Source: Ditibartonella choladocola | GTDB lineage: Bacteria > Pseudomonadota > Alphaproteobacteria > Rhizobiales > Rhizobiaceae | Reading direction: 5' to 3' | DNA: 64,000 bases | Assembly: GCF_002007565.1 (NCBI RefSeq) | Contig: NZ_CP015625.1 | Coordinates: forward strand, 2,046,001-2,110,000 | Part shown: in pieces, positions 17,388 to 26,677 of the stretch | Position numbering within the stretch: position 1 is the first letter of the stretch | Layout: every line of letters starts with the position of its first letter | Notes under the pieces: model-generated | Databases searched by the model: none | The model's input: only the letters and a program-made list of their open reading frames with translations | Told to the model about the DNA's origin: nothing | Position numbers and translations under genes: made by a program

Positions 17388-18758
17388 TTGCAAGTGAATA
17401 CAAATGCTGAAGTGACAAAATCCTATAAATTGGCCGCTATTTTTGCGATTTGCCTCGGCGTTATCATGGCTATGATCGACACCGGTATTACCAATACCGC
17501 CCTTCCCACAATCGCACAGGAATTCAAAACCAGCGAAGCTTCAACCGTTTGGGCAGTGACGGCCTATCTTCTTTCCATGGTTGCAATGACACTGCCCTTC
17601 GCAAGCCTTGGCGAGGTGATCGGCTTTCGCATTATCTTCATTGTCGGACTTCTGGTTTTCACATTCGCCTCGCTTCTTTGCGGGCTATCATGGTCACTTC
17701 CAACACTGGTTGGCGCACGCATTTTGCAAGGTATTGGCGCGGCCGGAATATTGAGCACCAACCTTCCCCTTATCCGCTTTACCTTTCCGCCACAAAAACT
17801 CGGTGTCGGGCTTGGTATCAATGCCATTTGCATGGGAGTGGGCTTTTCTTTAGGGCCGACACTCGCCTCGCTTATTTTATGGTTTACCACCTGGCACTGG
17901 CTATTTTTGATGAATGTTCCGCTCGGCATTGTGGCGCTTGCCATATCCTTCCATTCGCTACCAAAAACGCCCTTGAGCCACTACCGCTTTGATAATCTTG
18001 CCGCCTGTTTTTGCGGCATCGGTTTTGCCGCGCTTATTTTCGGCATTGGTGAATGTGCGCACCGCCAGCCACTTTCCATGATTATTCCGACCTTTGTCAT
18101 TTCATTTGTTGCAATTGCTGCCCTTATCATCCGCCAGAAAAACCACCCTGCCCCGTTTCTGGCGTTCGATCTCTTTTCCTCGCGGATTTTTACCCTTTCC
18201 ATTCTTGCCGTTCTTTTTGCCTTTATCGCGCAAGGGATTGCTTTTGTGGCGCTTCCCTTCTCGTTCCAGATGCTCATGCATAAAAGCCAGTTTGCCACCG
18301 GCTTTCTGATTGCACCGTGGCCTGCTTGCGCGGCACTCACTTCAACCTTTACCGGCAGGCTTTCCGACCATTTTTCACCGGTTCTGCTTGTTGCTATCGG
18401 CATGTTTTTATGTGCAAGCGGAATGTTTTCTTTAAGCCTTCTTGGTGAAGGAACGCCGGTTCTTGTGATTGTGATCTGCATGATGGTGTGTGGATGCGGC
18501 ATGGGCTTTTTCAATGCGCCCAACCAGCGCGTTATTATGCTTTCCGCCCCCGCCGACAGAAGTGGCGCAGCCGGTGGCATTATGGGCATGGCAAGGCTTA
18601 TCGGCCAATCGGTGGGAAGCACACTTGTTGCATTTTTCCTGATTGTCTCTTCCCATTACGGCTCGCGCTATGCTTTGTGGTGCGGCACAACCTGTTTTTT
18701 ACTCGCCGTATTGACCGGCGGCTTGAGGCTCACAAGCGGGAAACATAAAAAATCATAA
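17388..18758 (+). CDS. MFS multidrug/siderophore exporter, DHA2 (EmrB/QacA) type
   Basis: A proton-driven exporter of the inner membrane. Motif signs are MAMIDTGITNTALPTIAQEF (DHA2 opening), ARILQGIGAAG (motif B region) and SLGPTLASLILWFTTWHWLFLMNVPLGIVAL (motif C and TM6). 456 residues with about 12-14 hydrophobic segments. It begins either at TTG 17388 or at GTG 17394, which has an AAAGAG site at better spacing. It lies directly behind the siderophore importer on the same strand, so export of a siderophore is an attractive guess, but general drug efflux is equally consistent. Confidence 0.85.
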   Translation: MQVNTNAEVTKSYKLAAIFAICLGVIMAMIDTGITNTALPTIAQEFKTSEASTVWAVTAYLLSMVAMTLPFASLGEVIGFRIIFIVGLLVFTFASLLCGLSWSLPTLVGARILQGIGAAGILSTNLPLIRFTFPPQKLGVGLGINAICMGVGFSLGPTLASLILWFTTWHWLFLMNVPLGIVALAISFHSLPKTPLSHYRFDNLAACFCGIGFAALIFGIGECAHRQPLSMIIPTFVISFVAIAALIIRQKNHPAPFLAFDLFSSRIFTLSILAVLFAFIAQGIAFVALPFSFQMLMHKSQFATGFLIAPWPACAALTSTFTGRLSDHFSPVLLVAIGMFLCASGMFSLSLLGEGTPVLVIVICMMVCGCGMGFFNAPNQRVIMLSAPADRSGAAGGIMGMARLIGQSVGSTLVAFFLIVSSHYGSRYALWCGTTCFLLAVLTGGLRLTSGKHKKS

Positions 18759-18776
18759 AGTCTGCTTTCTGTTTTT

Positions 18777-18818
18777 GGCTGTTCTTTTTAGGCGGTTCTT
18801 TTTAGGCTGTTCTTTTCT
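18777..18818. repeat. 14-bp tandem repeat between convergent genes
   Basis: Three units of GGC(T/G)GTTCTTTT(T/C)(A/T) lie just after the exporter gene and before the convergent antiporter stop. Confidence 0.8.
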
Positions 18819-18892
18819 GGCATTCAAGCCACAGCCCGCGGGCCTCGCGGCTTGAACCGCCTGTCCCATAAGCCATTTCAAAACTCTGCCAC

Positions 18893-20533
18893 TTAGCCGT
18901 TTGAAAAACGTGTTTCCAGAAGATCGACTTCGCGGATCAATCTTGCAGTTGTTTCTTCCGAAAGCTGGTGACGACGGCCGAAAGCAAAATAGGTCTGACG
19001 TTCGGCTTTCAAAGCTTCAAGGCGCAAACGCCGTTCGATTTCGGCAATCTTTTGGGTATTGCCTGCATCCGCATCCGAAATATTCTGGTCGGCCAATCTT
19101 TCACGATAGTTCGCCATGACGCGCGCGCCTGCACTTGTATAAAGGTCGGCATCGCTGCGGCCTTCACCCCAATTGTGCACTGCCTGTTCAACCGCTTTGA
19201 TGGCCGCTTCGGCAGCCGCAATATGGGCGCGCTCTTCTTCCTTCTGGTGGGAAGGTTCGGGCGGCAATTCCAGACCTTTGAGGAGGAATGGCAATGAAAT
19301 ACTTGCCATGACAAGCGAAATCAGAATAACGCCGGTTGCCAGAAATATTGCAAGGTCGCGGGCGGGAAATGGCGAACCGTCGGGAAGAAAAAGCGGCAAG
19401 GTCAAAACACCGGCAAGGGTTACCGTGCCGCGAACACCGGCAAGCGATGTCACGGCAACCAGCCGCCAACTCGGCACAAAGGGTTTCAAGCCGCGCCGGT
19501 AAGCACGTGCAAGCGTAAAACGCAGAGAGACCCAAACCCAGATAAATCTGAGTACGGCAAGCGCCACATTGATTGCAATGACATAAACCACAAGCCAGAC
19601 GGGTTCATGGTGTCCGGTTTCCTGAACCACAATTGCCGCACCGCTGACAATATGGGGAAGCTGTTCACCCAAAATGACGAAAATGACACCATTGGCAACA
19701 AATTGCACAGTGTCCCAGACAGCAAGCCTGCGAATGCGCGTCAAAGCAAGGTTGCGCAGACTGTCTTCGGTAAAGCTCATGGAAATACCGGCGGCAACGG
19801 CGGCAAGGATTCCCGATGCATCCACCTGTTCGGCGGCAAGATAGGCGGCAAAAGGAATAAGCAGGCTTATAAGAATATGGGAACCGGTTTCCTCGCCGAA
19901 TTTATGGTTCCAGAAATTGCTCACCCAGGTGACACAGAAGGTGGTTGCCGCCCCGATAATAACACCGGCAACGGCAGTCCACAAAAACGTTCCGAAAGCC
20001 GCAACAAGCGAAAAACTTCCCGTCATGGCCGCTGCCACAGCAAAGCGCATACTGACAAGGCCGGATGCATCATTCAACAGGGATTCACCTTCCAGAATAT
20101 GCATCAAGCGCTTCGGGATGGGAGAACGTTTTGCAATTGCACTGACTGCAACCGGATCGGTTGGCGAAACAATGGCAGCAAGTGCAAAAGCCACCGAAAG
20201 CGGCATGGCCGGAATAATCCAATAAGTAAAAAAGCCGACACCCAAAACCGTAAAGACAACAAGCCCCAGTGCCATTTCAAGTACTGTCCAGCGGTCGCGC
20301 TTCAAACCGTCTTTGGGAATGCGCCAACCGTCAAGAAATAAAAGTGGCGGTAAAAACAACAGGAAAAACATTTCCGGCCGCAATTTTACGCCCATGTCGC
20401 CAGCAAGAGAAACCACCGCGCCAACAGCAATCTGGATAAGCGGTAACGGAATGGGCAATGGAAGTGCGCGTGATATTGCGCCGCTGATGATGACAGCGAC
20501 CAGCAATATCAATATCACGACAACCGATTCCAC
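18893..20533 (-). CDS. Na+/H+ antiporter, CPA1 (NhaP/YjcE) family
   Basis: Exchanges sodium (or potassium) for protons across the inner membrane. About 12 hydrophobic segments are followed by a ~130-residue hydrophilic C-terminal tail with helices rich in E, R and A. The ion-binding motifs are visible: AIVSPTDPVAVSAI and LEGESLLNDASGLV with the conserved Asn-Asp pair. A GTG at 20533, preceded by GAAAGG, puts the start right before the first helix; a TTG at 20578 would add 15 residues without an SD site. It is convergent with the exporter and appears monocistronic. Confidence 0.92.
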   Translation of the reverse strand: MESVVVILILLVAVIISGAISRALPLPIPLPLIQIAVGAVVSLAGDMGVKLRPEMFFLLFLPPLLFLDGWRIPKDGLKRDRWTVLEMALGLVVFTVLGVGFFTYWIIPAMPLSVAFALAAIVSPTDPVAVSAIAKRSPIPKRLMHILEGESLLNDASGLVSMRFAVAAAMTGSFSLVAAFGTFLWTAVAGVIIGAATTFCVTWVSNFWNHKFGEETGSHILISLLIPFAAYLAAEQVDASGILAAVAAGISMSFTEDSLRNLALTRIRRLAVWDTVQFVANGVIFVILGEQLPHIVSGAAIVVQETGHHEPVWLVVYVIAINVALAVLRFIWVWVSLRFTLARAYRRGLKPFVPSWRLVAVTSLAGVRGTVTLAGVLTLPLFLPDGSPFPARDLAIFLATGVILISLVMASISLPFLLKGLELPPEPSHQKEEERAHIAAAEAAIKAVEQAVHNWGEGRSDADLYTSAGARVMANYRERLADQNISDADAGNTQKIAEIERRLRLEALKAERQTYFAFGRRHQLSEETTARLIREVDLLETRFSNG

Positions 20534-21205
20534 TCTCGATAACCTTTCAGAAAAAACTATGCCACGCCATTTAAGCAATGAACAGTTTCAATAAGATAAA
20601 CAAAAACGAACTTCTGAAAATTCCTGCCAAATTTATGACAATTGACTTCTGCTCATGTCATGTGCGGTAAAAATGGTGAATTGTGGGCAGTCTTTCTTCT
20701 ATTCAATGAAAAATAATTGCGCTCCATCAAAATTGTGTAACCGGCTGAAATCCGCCCGTGAGCTGATACTGCTCGGGTCGAAAAACCGAGCTTTGGCAAT
20801 CTGTCTCTCATTTCAAGACATTAGCGGCTTTTACAAAAAGGACTTTTCCTTTGAAGTTCAAGCATTACCTAACATTTTGTTTTTCTAAGATATTCTTGAA
20901 ATTATCCTGCTGCTTTCAGAAAGCGGCTTTTTAATCTTCTGCATTTTTTAAAGAACCATAATGCCGTTTTGACTCCCGGCTAAATAAATTTTCGCAATCT
21001 TTCAGAAGAGTTGAATATTTCATCCTATTTAGATTGCTCTTAAATTATCTTCCTGAAACGGAATTTTCTTTTCTCTATTGAAACTTTACTTGGTGAAATT
21101 ATCATGTAATATTGTTCTATAGTAGAGCATAATCTATGAACAGATTGATATAACTGATTAGTGTAACCGAGCACTGTACACGAGTAAATTGTGGGAGAGA
21201 CTATC
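20534..21205. other. Spacer upstream of an unknown gene
   Basis: AT-rich with no convincing gene. A 77-codon open frame on the plus strand (20655-20888) has no recognisable features and no good ribosome site. The promoters of the antiporter (leftward) and of the 239-residue protein (rightward) should lie here. Confidence 0.5.
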
Positions 21206-21925
21206 ATGGCACTGACACCGGTCCAGAATTTGAAATTCGCTTCTGTCAAAATCTTGCAAGAGAGGATTGACCAGATCGAACAACAAGCCAAACGCGCTCC
21301 CACGACGACGGAACAGATTTCTAAAGCCAAAGAAACAGGCTCTTCTATAAAGGCGGAAGAAAAGTCGACTTATGACAAAATCCGCAGCAAGATTGCCGGA
21401 GCTACGGTATTTGATAATAGCCGTATGAGCAAAAGCGAATTCAAAGCAAAAATACTGAAAGAAATAGCAAGGAGCCTTGGCATTGATCTTGATAAAGATG
21501 GAACAGATCTCAAACGTCTGGCCAATTTGGTCCGCGATAAATTGGCTTACATGAAATCTCAAGACCCGGTAGGTTATGAAGAATTTATGGAAGGCATCAC
21601 TAAAAGCCTCGGCCTTGATAAATTAGGCTTGAAGGCGGAAGACGTTGTCGAGGCAATGGCTGACCCATCTTCACAAAAGGCGGAAGAAGTTGACCAAAAG
21701 CTTGATGTCTATTTCGGGAAAGATGGTGAAGCCTCTTCTGAGGTTGACAGTGAACTGGACGATATTAAAAAAATTCTCAATCAGAACGGCGACACTTCAG
21801 CAAGCGAAAAAGCAGCCGAACAACTTGGCAACGCATCATCCAATGCTTCAGTGCCAAACGGGATTTTGACCGATCAGCCGACCGGCACTTATATGCCGAA
21901 AAGCTTCCCACCAGCGCGCAGGTAA
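21206..21925 (+). CDS. Uncharacterised 239-residue hydrophilic protein
   Basis: I do not recognise this protein. It has no signal peptide or membrane segment, begins MALTPVQNLKFASVKILQERIDQ, and is rich in K, E, D and S with several predicted helices. Residues about 70-145 look globular (KSEFKAKILKEIARSLGIDL, then DPVGYEEFMEGITKSLGLDK), and the C-terminal 80 residues are acidic and probably disordered. The ATG at 21206 is preceded by GGGAGA with 7-base spacing. It stands alone at the chromosome-phage border, with several hundred non-coding bases on both sides. It could be a secreted effector-like or regulatory protein; no function can be assigned. Confidence 0.75.
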   Translation: MALTPVQNLKFASVKILQERIDQIEQQAKRAPTTTEQISKAKETGSSIKAEEKSTYDKIRSKIAGATVFDNSRMSKSEFKAKILKEIARSLGIDLDKDGTDLKRLANLVRDKLAYMKSQDPVGYEEFMEGITKSLGLDKLGLKAEDVVEAMADPSSQKAEEVDQKLDVYFGKDGEASSEVDSELDDIKKILNQNGDTSASEKAAEQLGNASSNASVPNGILTDQPTGTYMPKSFPPARR

Positions 21926-22526
21926 TTGCTTTTATAGCACTCATCACGCGATTGCTAGTTTTTTTAAAAACTGCATTTTCCGAATGCTTGTGTTTCCGGA
22001 TGAAAAATCAGTGTGAAGAATGGCAGCAACTCTGTGTCCAAGACAAAGCGGAACGTCCGGAACGGGTGAAAACCAAAAACCGGTGGGACTGACCTTTTAA
22101 AACGAAAAACGAGGCGTAAAAAGCAGCAAAACACCGGCATTAGGGAAATGCTGTCTGGGCTTTAACGATAGAGTTTTTATGCAAGCTCGGTAATTTTTTC
22201 TACCCGCGAATGGTTCTTCAAGCTTTTCAGATAAGGCTTGTTATTACCTCAAAAAAAGCGATTTCCGGAAACATTGGCAGATTTTACGAAGTTTCTTGTG
22301 GCGCCGATAAACAACCGATTATTTCGGTTTATTGCTTATATGTTCATTGCCCCGATAATGCCTGATCGGCTTTCATTTCTTCGTGGTGTTCAATCAATTT
22401 CATATAAATTATTTGCTCAGTCAAACTGTTCACAATGAAAAGCAAAAGTTATTTTTCGCACATTTTTTCTTGCAGGGTAGATCTTACAATATGGCGACAG
22501 TTGTATTTTGAAAACAAGGAAATGAA
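21926..22526. other. Spacer at the left border of the phage region
   Basis: No intact gene. It holds a decayed fragment of a prophage gene at 22157-22250 (listed separately). If an attachment site exists on this side it should be here, but I could not find a matching repeat at the right border by eye. Confidence 0.5.
22157..22250 (-). pseudogene. Decayed fragment of the 186-residue prophage protein encoded at 25261-25821
   Basis: The minus strand reads KPYLKSLKNHSRVEKITELA, a stop, then KLYR. This lines up with KPFLKSLEHHSRAEKVMALAWKLYR of the intact gene 3 kb to the right. A stop codon replaces the tryptophan. Conserved amino acids with silent changes show that it was once coding; it is a remnant of a second related element or a duplicated segment. 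Confidence 0.75.
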
Positions 22527-22868
22527 ATGGATTTGAAAAATAAAATAAAATTGTGGGTGCAAGGCCAGTTAGTTACTATGCCCCGAGGCGCCAAGAAAAA
22601 GCTGGCAGATTATTTAAAGATAACCCCTACCCAATTAACGCGCTTGTTGAACCTAGAGGCTGGCAAAGAACCCCGCTCAATGCAGGCAGATGAGTTTTTA
22701 AAAATAGTCGAGTTTTTTGGTAAATGGCCAGACAATTTAATGCCGTCGATTTTCCCTGATAGCAGGAAACAACACCTATTAGCTATGTTTGACTCTGTTT
22801 CGCCCGAATGGCAGCAAGCGATAATTGCGATGGTTGAGGCGTTAGTCCAGAGCTCAAAAAGGCCCTAA
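22527..22868 (+). CDS. Small phage-type helix-turn-helix protein
   Basis: 113 residues. Residues 20-70 (PRGAKKKLADYLKITPTQLTRLLN) look like an atypical HTH of the Cro/CII-like kind, in which the recognition helix follows ITPTQ. The C-terminal half (SPEWQQAIIAMVEALVQ) resembles the tail of phage CI-like short repressors. An AAGGA site precedes the ATG. It is the leftmost intact gene of the phage region and converges on the next regulator. The function is inferred as a lysogeny or early-gene regulator. Confidence 0.65.
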   Translation: MDLKNKIKLWVQGQLVTMPRGAKKKLADYLKITPTQLTRLLNLEAGKEPRSMQADEFLKIVEFFGKWPDNLMPSIFPDSRKQHLLAMFDSVSPEWQQAIIAMVEALVQSSKRP

Positions 22869-22945
22869 GGAATGACCACAACCGCCTCGTTCATTCTTCG
22901 ATCGTTTTTTAAAGAAAAGTGCCAAAGAGCCGCAAGCTGTTTTAT

Positions 22946-23266
22946 TTATTTTGCGTCGGTTCTCGCCCGCAGAAGCGTTAAGATTGCAGCTCTTACGTCT
23001 GGAGAAGCCTGTAAAAAAATCTTAAGAAATTCTTCTTCAGCGGAACGTTCAATACCATGCAAAACATAAGACACACTTGTTCCGACTTCTGCGCATACTT
23101 TTGCAAGCGTTTCCGCACTTGGGTTTTTCCTGTCTTTCAGAATTGAGAAAACATAGGCCTCGCCTTTGCCGATGGCGATAGAAATCGCTCGCATCGACTT
23201 GCCGCTCTCTTCGATTTTTTGTGCCAGCCGCACACGCCAATCATCATAAATTTGTGGTTGTGACAA
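22946..23266 (-). CDS. XRE-family helix-turn-helix regulator, 106 aa
   Basis: A single N-terminal XRE domain: WRVRLAQKIEESGKSMRAISIAIGKGEAYVFSILKDRKNPSAETLAKVCAEVGTSVSYVL, with the canonical Ser/Ala-rich turn. The start is a TTG at 23266, backed by a strong AGGAGG site six bases upstream, so this non-ATG start is likely real. The C-terminal stretch (ASPDVRAAILTLLRA) is a short amphipathic tail. It lies behind the double-HTH repressor on the same strand. Likely a phage transcription factor. Confidence 0.8.
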   Translation of the reverse strand: MSQPQIYDDWRVRLAQKIEESGKSMRAISIAIGKGEAYVFSILKDRKNPSAETLAKVCAEVGTSVSYVLHGIERSAEEEFLKIFLQASPDVRAAILTLLRARTDAK

Positions 23267-23325
23267 AATTTCCTCCTACAGATGAATAACAGAGTGTCAG
23301 CAAGGGCTGTGCTCTATACCCATTT

Positions 23326-24207
23326 TTAACCCGCCCAGTAGCCTACCTTTTTATCAACATGCCGCAACGCTTGACGTGGTAAAATTGCGAATATCTCGCC
23401 TATCCATTTCAGCTTAACGCCTTCTAACGGTGTGGCATTCCACGAAATAAGATTGACGCCGTCTGCACCGCGCATAATCGTTTTAATGAAACGGCGACCA
23501 TCACTTGTTTGAACAACAGCTTCTTCGCCATAAAATGCTTCAAGCGGCTTTATCTGCTTTCGGCGTACGATAATGATATGGCCTTCCCGATAAACCGGTA
23601 ACATCAAATCCCCACGAACCCGAAAAGCCACCATATCAGCAGGCATTGGAAAGGGAACTGCGACGACACCTAACCCGTCGGGTGGCATCTCTCCGAAATC
23701 CGGTTCAATTTTTGCCCCTGCTCCGACATATCCCATCAAAGGAACATAGCTTTTTGAAGGGATTTGCGTGTTTCCGGTAATCTCCGTTTTTCCGGTGATA
23801 GCGTTATAAATTTCAGTTATTTTATCGCGGTGCTCGCCACGTGGGTCTGCTCCTGAAAACCAACGACTGATACATGCTTGCGTCACTGAAAGCTTTTCTG
23901 CAAGATCAGCTTGCCTCCAGCCGGTTGCTTCCATAATAAAATTCAATTTTTCGTCGATTTTCCTTTTATAGCGATTGGTTACAGCATCTTTTCTTCCGCT
24001 TAATAACCAATCTATTGTAACATTAAACCGGCTTGCATAGAGTTCTAACATTTCGCGGCCAATCCCGCGGTTGCCATTTTCGTGCGCAACATAAGTCGGA
24101 TAACTGATCCCCAAAGCAATGGTTGCATTTTTAGCCGAGGAAAAACCGGCGGCTTTTCTCGCAGCTTTTAGCCTATTGCCGATTTCTTTATTCTTATCTT
24201 CTTTCAT
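23326..24207 (-). CDS. Double-HTH S24-like phage repressor with a substituted nucleophile
   Basis: Two XRE domains in tandem (about residues 5-60 and 80-135) followed by a LexA/CI-type S24 domain. The hinge contains YVGAGAKIEP, the usual self-cleavage region. The catalytic motif reads GDLMLPVYREGH, so the nucleophilic Ser of GDSM is Leu (about residue 201 from this start). The later Lys (RFIKTIMRG) is kept. Without Ser it should not self-cleave and could be a constitutive, non-inducible repressor. The ATG at 24207 is chosen over 24222 because GGGAG lies six bases upstream of it. Confidence 0.85.
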   Translation of the reverse strand: MKEDKNKEIGNRLKAARKAAGFSSAKNATIALGISYPTYVAHENGNRGIGREMLELYASRFNVTIDWLLSGRKDAVTNRYKRKIDEKLNFIMEATGWRQADLAEKLSVTQACISRWFSGADPRGEHRDKITEIYNAITGKTEITGNTQIPSKSYVPLMGYVGAGAKIEPDFGEMPPDGLGVVAVPFPMPADMVAFRVRGDLMLPVYREGHIIIVRRKQIKPLEAFYGEEAVVQTSDGRRFIKTIMRGADGVNLISWNATPLEGVKLKWIGEIFAILPRQALRHVDKKVGYWAG

Positions 24208-24245
24208 TCCCCACTCCCACATTAAAATTTATAGATAGACAGCCT

Positions 24246-24887
24246 CTAAAGCCCTTCGCCTGCCAAGGCTATATAATGCACTGAAAGAACGTGTTGATGT
24301 GGAAAAACCAGTTCTTTCGCCGGATTTAATTGTGCAAGCACCAGCTCTTGTTCATTATGGCGAATAAAGCGCTTTATGAATACTGTTGGAAAACTATCCT
24401 CTTCCCTCATCATTATCTTCGCAACGACATAATCGTCCTTTTTTATTCTTCGCACTGTGTCGATATAAACAATTTCGCCATCTTCATAGCGTGGGGACAT
24501 TGTGTCGCCTGCGACCTCCACGCCATAAGCGTTTTCCACATTCAATAAGCAGGGCGGGCACGGCACCTCAAACAACTTTTTACCGTCAAAAGAAAACTCG
24601 CCGTTTATTCCTGCTACAGCTTGCCCATAAACCGGAATGAGCTTTATTGCTGGTCTGTCAGATATCTGACGGCTATCGTATTCACCCGCATTTTTATCCC
24701 CAAGTAGAAGCCATTCTAGCGAGACATTTGTAGCTTTTGCTATAGCTTCCAACTTATCACGGTGGGGTGACGTACCGTGTTCCCAAGCAGAAACAGCAGC
24801 CTTTGTTACATGAACAAGAGAGGCAAGCTTATTTTGCGTTAGGTGAGCTTTTTTCCTCGCTTCAAAAATGCGGGTTTTGAGGCTCAT
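24246..24887 (-). CDS. S24-type phage repressor (CI-like), Thr at the nucleophile position
   Basis: An N-terminal XRE domain (LKTRIFEARKKAHLTQNKLASLVHVTKAAVSAWEHG) is joined to an S24 peptidase-like domain with IPVYGQAVAGINGEF (cleavage region, Ala-Gly) and GDTMSPRYEDGEIVYID. The usual GDSM is GDTM; threonine may support weak or no autocleavage. The ATG at 24887 has AAGGGA seven bases upstream; a TTG at 24908 is possible. It is the second of three S24 repressors within 4.2 kb on one strand, separated from the double-HTH one by only ~38 bases. Confidence 0.88.
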   Translation of the reverse strand: MSLKTRIFEARKKAHLTQNKLASLVHVTKAAVSAWEHGTSPHRDKLEAIAKATNVSLEWLLLGDKNAGEYDSRQISDRPAIKLIPVYGQAVAGINGEFSFDGKKLFEVPCPPCLLNVENAYGVEVAGDTMSPRYEDGEIVYIDTVRRIKKDDYVVAKIMMREEDSFPTVFIKRFIRHNEQELVLAQLNPAKELVFPHQHVLSVHYIALAGEGL

Positions 24888-25260
24888 GATAGTCCCTTTT
24901 TTAGCCAAGAATATTCGAGTTCAAAATATCATAAAACGAAGAACATCAGGATTTTTTATTAAATAAAGAAAAACCGGTTTTATCAATCAATAACAAAAAT
25001 AATATTAGATGTAATTATCTGATAAATCCGTTACTCCCTTCGGGCGTAACGAGGTAATAGGTGATTAAGATGCCAGCGGAACGCATAATAAACCTATGTT
25101 AAAAGTCGGGAAAACTAGCGCAATCTTCGTTCATTTTAAGCCGGTCTGTTCGGCTTTATCAGTGAACCTATTGTGCGATGAAACAATACAATCTCTTTAG
25201 AAAAGTCTATTCAACGATCTTTTTTTCTCATCCGCATGGAAAAACGAAAGGTGCTACCCG
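24888..25260. other. Spacer upstream of the GDTM repressor
   Basis: AT-rich with no gene. It includes AGAT-GTAATT-ATCT near 25008 and a hairpin GTTACTCCC-TTCG-GGCGTAAC near 25030-25050, which may end the leftward transcript of the 186-residue gene. Confidence 0.45.
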
Positions 25261-25821
25261 TTAATGTTTGTCCGGTCTGGTGGCGCAATCGGAACCGATA
25301 AAGAGGATTTCTTCACGGCTCATATTGATTGGCGGGTCGTTTTCGTGCTCCACTTCTGCCTGAGCCGTGCGCATAAAAAGGGCAAATCGCAAAGGCTCGA
25401 ATGTCTCATCCGTCATCGGGCTTGAACGATAAAGTTTCCATGCAAGCGCCATCACTTTTTCTGCCCGCGAATGGTGCTCCAAACTTTTCAAAAAAGGCTT
25501 TATATCACCCCACGAGAAGTGTTCTTTTTCCTGTTGCTTTTTTCCTGCATTGTCGGCCTGGCTAACCGGTTTTTTTTGATGTAGCCCTTCGGATTTTTGG
25601 CTATCCAAAGTTTTACTTGTTACATTGGCAGATTTACTTTGCTCATGATCTATTTCTGCGCGACCTGTTTTTTCGCAAGAAAAGTCAGTTTTACCGAATG
25701 GCGGTTGTATTTCTTCGTCAACGCTTGAACCATTGTCGGGCGAGCCTTTTTCTTCATCAGCGTGGCGAAGAAATCCGGCTCGTGACTTTAAAGTTTTTCT
25801 ATGATTTTTAGGCTTTTTCAT
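25261..25821 (-). CDS. Phage protein of unknown function, 186 aa, operator-controlled
   Basis: Not recognised. The N-terminal ~100 residues are hydrophilic and low-complexity (K, S, E, Q, D). The C-terminal part (FSWGDIKPFLKSLEHHSRAEKVMALAWKLYRSSP to the end) is globular and conserved in the decayed copy at 22157-22250, so that half is the functional domain. Two inverted-repeat sites (25896-25926) lie about 75 bases upstream of the start and match those in front of the repressor at 26678-27421, so this gene is probably that repressor's target. It stands alone on the minus strand between long spacers. Confidence 0.6.
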   Translation of the reverse strand: MKKPKNHRKTLKSRAGFLRHADEEKGSPDNGSSVDEEIQPPFGKTDFSCEKTGRAEIDHEQSKSANVTSKTLDSQKSEGLHQKKPVSQADNAGKKQQEKEHFSWGDIKPFLKSLEHHSRAEKVMALAWKLYRSSPMTDETFEPLRFALFMRTAQAEVEHENDPPINMSREEILFIGSDCATRPDKH

Positions 25822-25895
25822 CCCGCCTACCCCGCGCTGTTTAAAAAAGAAACGTCATAAGCTTCAACACGTTTAACGGGGGAATCGTAAAAAAA

Positions 25896-25926
25896 TGACA
25901 TGATTAATGTCAACATTTTTTATGTT
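25896..25926. promoter_or_regulatory. Twin repressor operators upstream of the 186-aa gene
   Basis: TGACAT-GATTA-ATGTCA (25896-25912) is a perfect 6-5-6 inverted repeat and AACAT-TTTTT-ATGTT (25912-25926) a perfect 5-5-5 repeat. They abut at position 25912. Both match the consensus (A/G)ACAT-N5-ATGT(T/C) of the two sites next to the repressor start at 27421. Confidence 0.75.
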
Positions 25927-25947
25927 GAAATTTATTAGACTTCTTCA

Positions 25948-25964
25948 TCAAACGAATCGTTTGA
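25948..25964. promoter_or_regulatory. 17-bp perfect palindrome
   Basis: TCAAACGA-A-TCGTTTGA is an exact 8-1-8 dyad, different in sequence from the ACAT/ATGT operators 22 bases to its left. It may bind one of the other two repressors or the short HTH protein. Confidence 0.6.
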
Positions 25965-26677
25965 CCTTGAAGACATGTTGTTTTTTAAGACTTTCCGGAA
26001 ATGACTTATCACTTCTATTTAAAACCGGACGAATGTTCGGTTCAGAAAAGTAGAGACTGAAAAGCCTCTTTATGATTTTAGAAATTTAAAACAAAAAACG
26101 ATAAAATAACAAAAATTTTAAATTTTTTTATTGCCTTTTATGAAGAATTTTAAATGTTTTTGTTTGCGTTAATTGGGTGAATTTCTATAAACAAACGTCA
26201 CGCGGTAAGAAATGAAAATGGCGGCTGACAAAGCGAAAGCGGCGATAAGAATAGCGCTTCTCCTCAACCGGCAAAAGTGTTTCGGACACCGGCAACTCAC
26301 GTGCGAAACCATGCAAGTATCAAATGTTAAACTATTCAATTATTAAACCATTCGGCGTTCAATATTCGGGCGCCAAGGATAAGCCCCGCCCACTTTTGGC
26401 ATAAAAAATCCCGCAATAGCAGGTTGGTTTGAAGTGCATCGGTTCCGGATTAAATCAACTTCCAAGCAATATAATTTGCGAAAATTGGTCAGGGTAAATC
26501 CGGTTTCATCAGATCAGCCAGCACAATTGTTGTTGCTGTTTACAACTGAAGCACCAGCACATCTTTATTCGGTCGATCGGGTTGCGAAAATGATTTGACG
26601 CAAAAATCTGCCGATTGAAACATTTTGCAACATGTCGGCACATCCGATATGCCAATGTCTTGTAAAATGTTCCGGTT

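Larger units (their letters stand above)
25822..26677. other. Long AT-rich regulatory spacer
   Basis: No gene. It carries a pair of AACAT-N5-ATGTT-type operators (25896-25926), a separate 17-base palindrome (25948-25964), and runs of AAAACAAAAAACG up to 26160. The right part (26200-26677) shows no feature I can support. Confidence 0.5.

Noticed and set aside
20655..20888. 77-codon frame upstream of the 239-aa gene
   Set aside because: No ribosome site and no protein-like composition.
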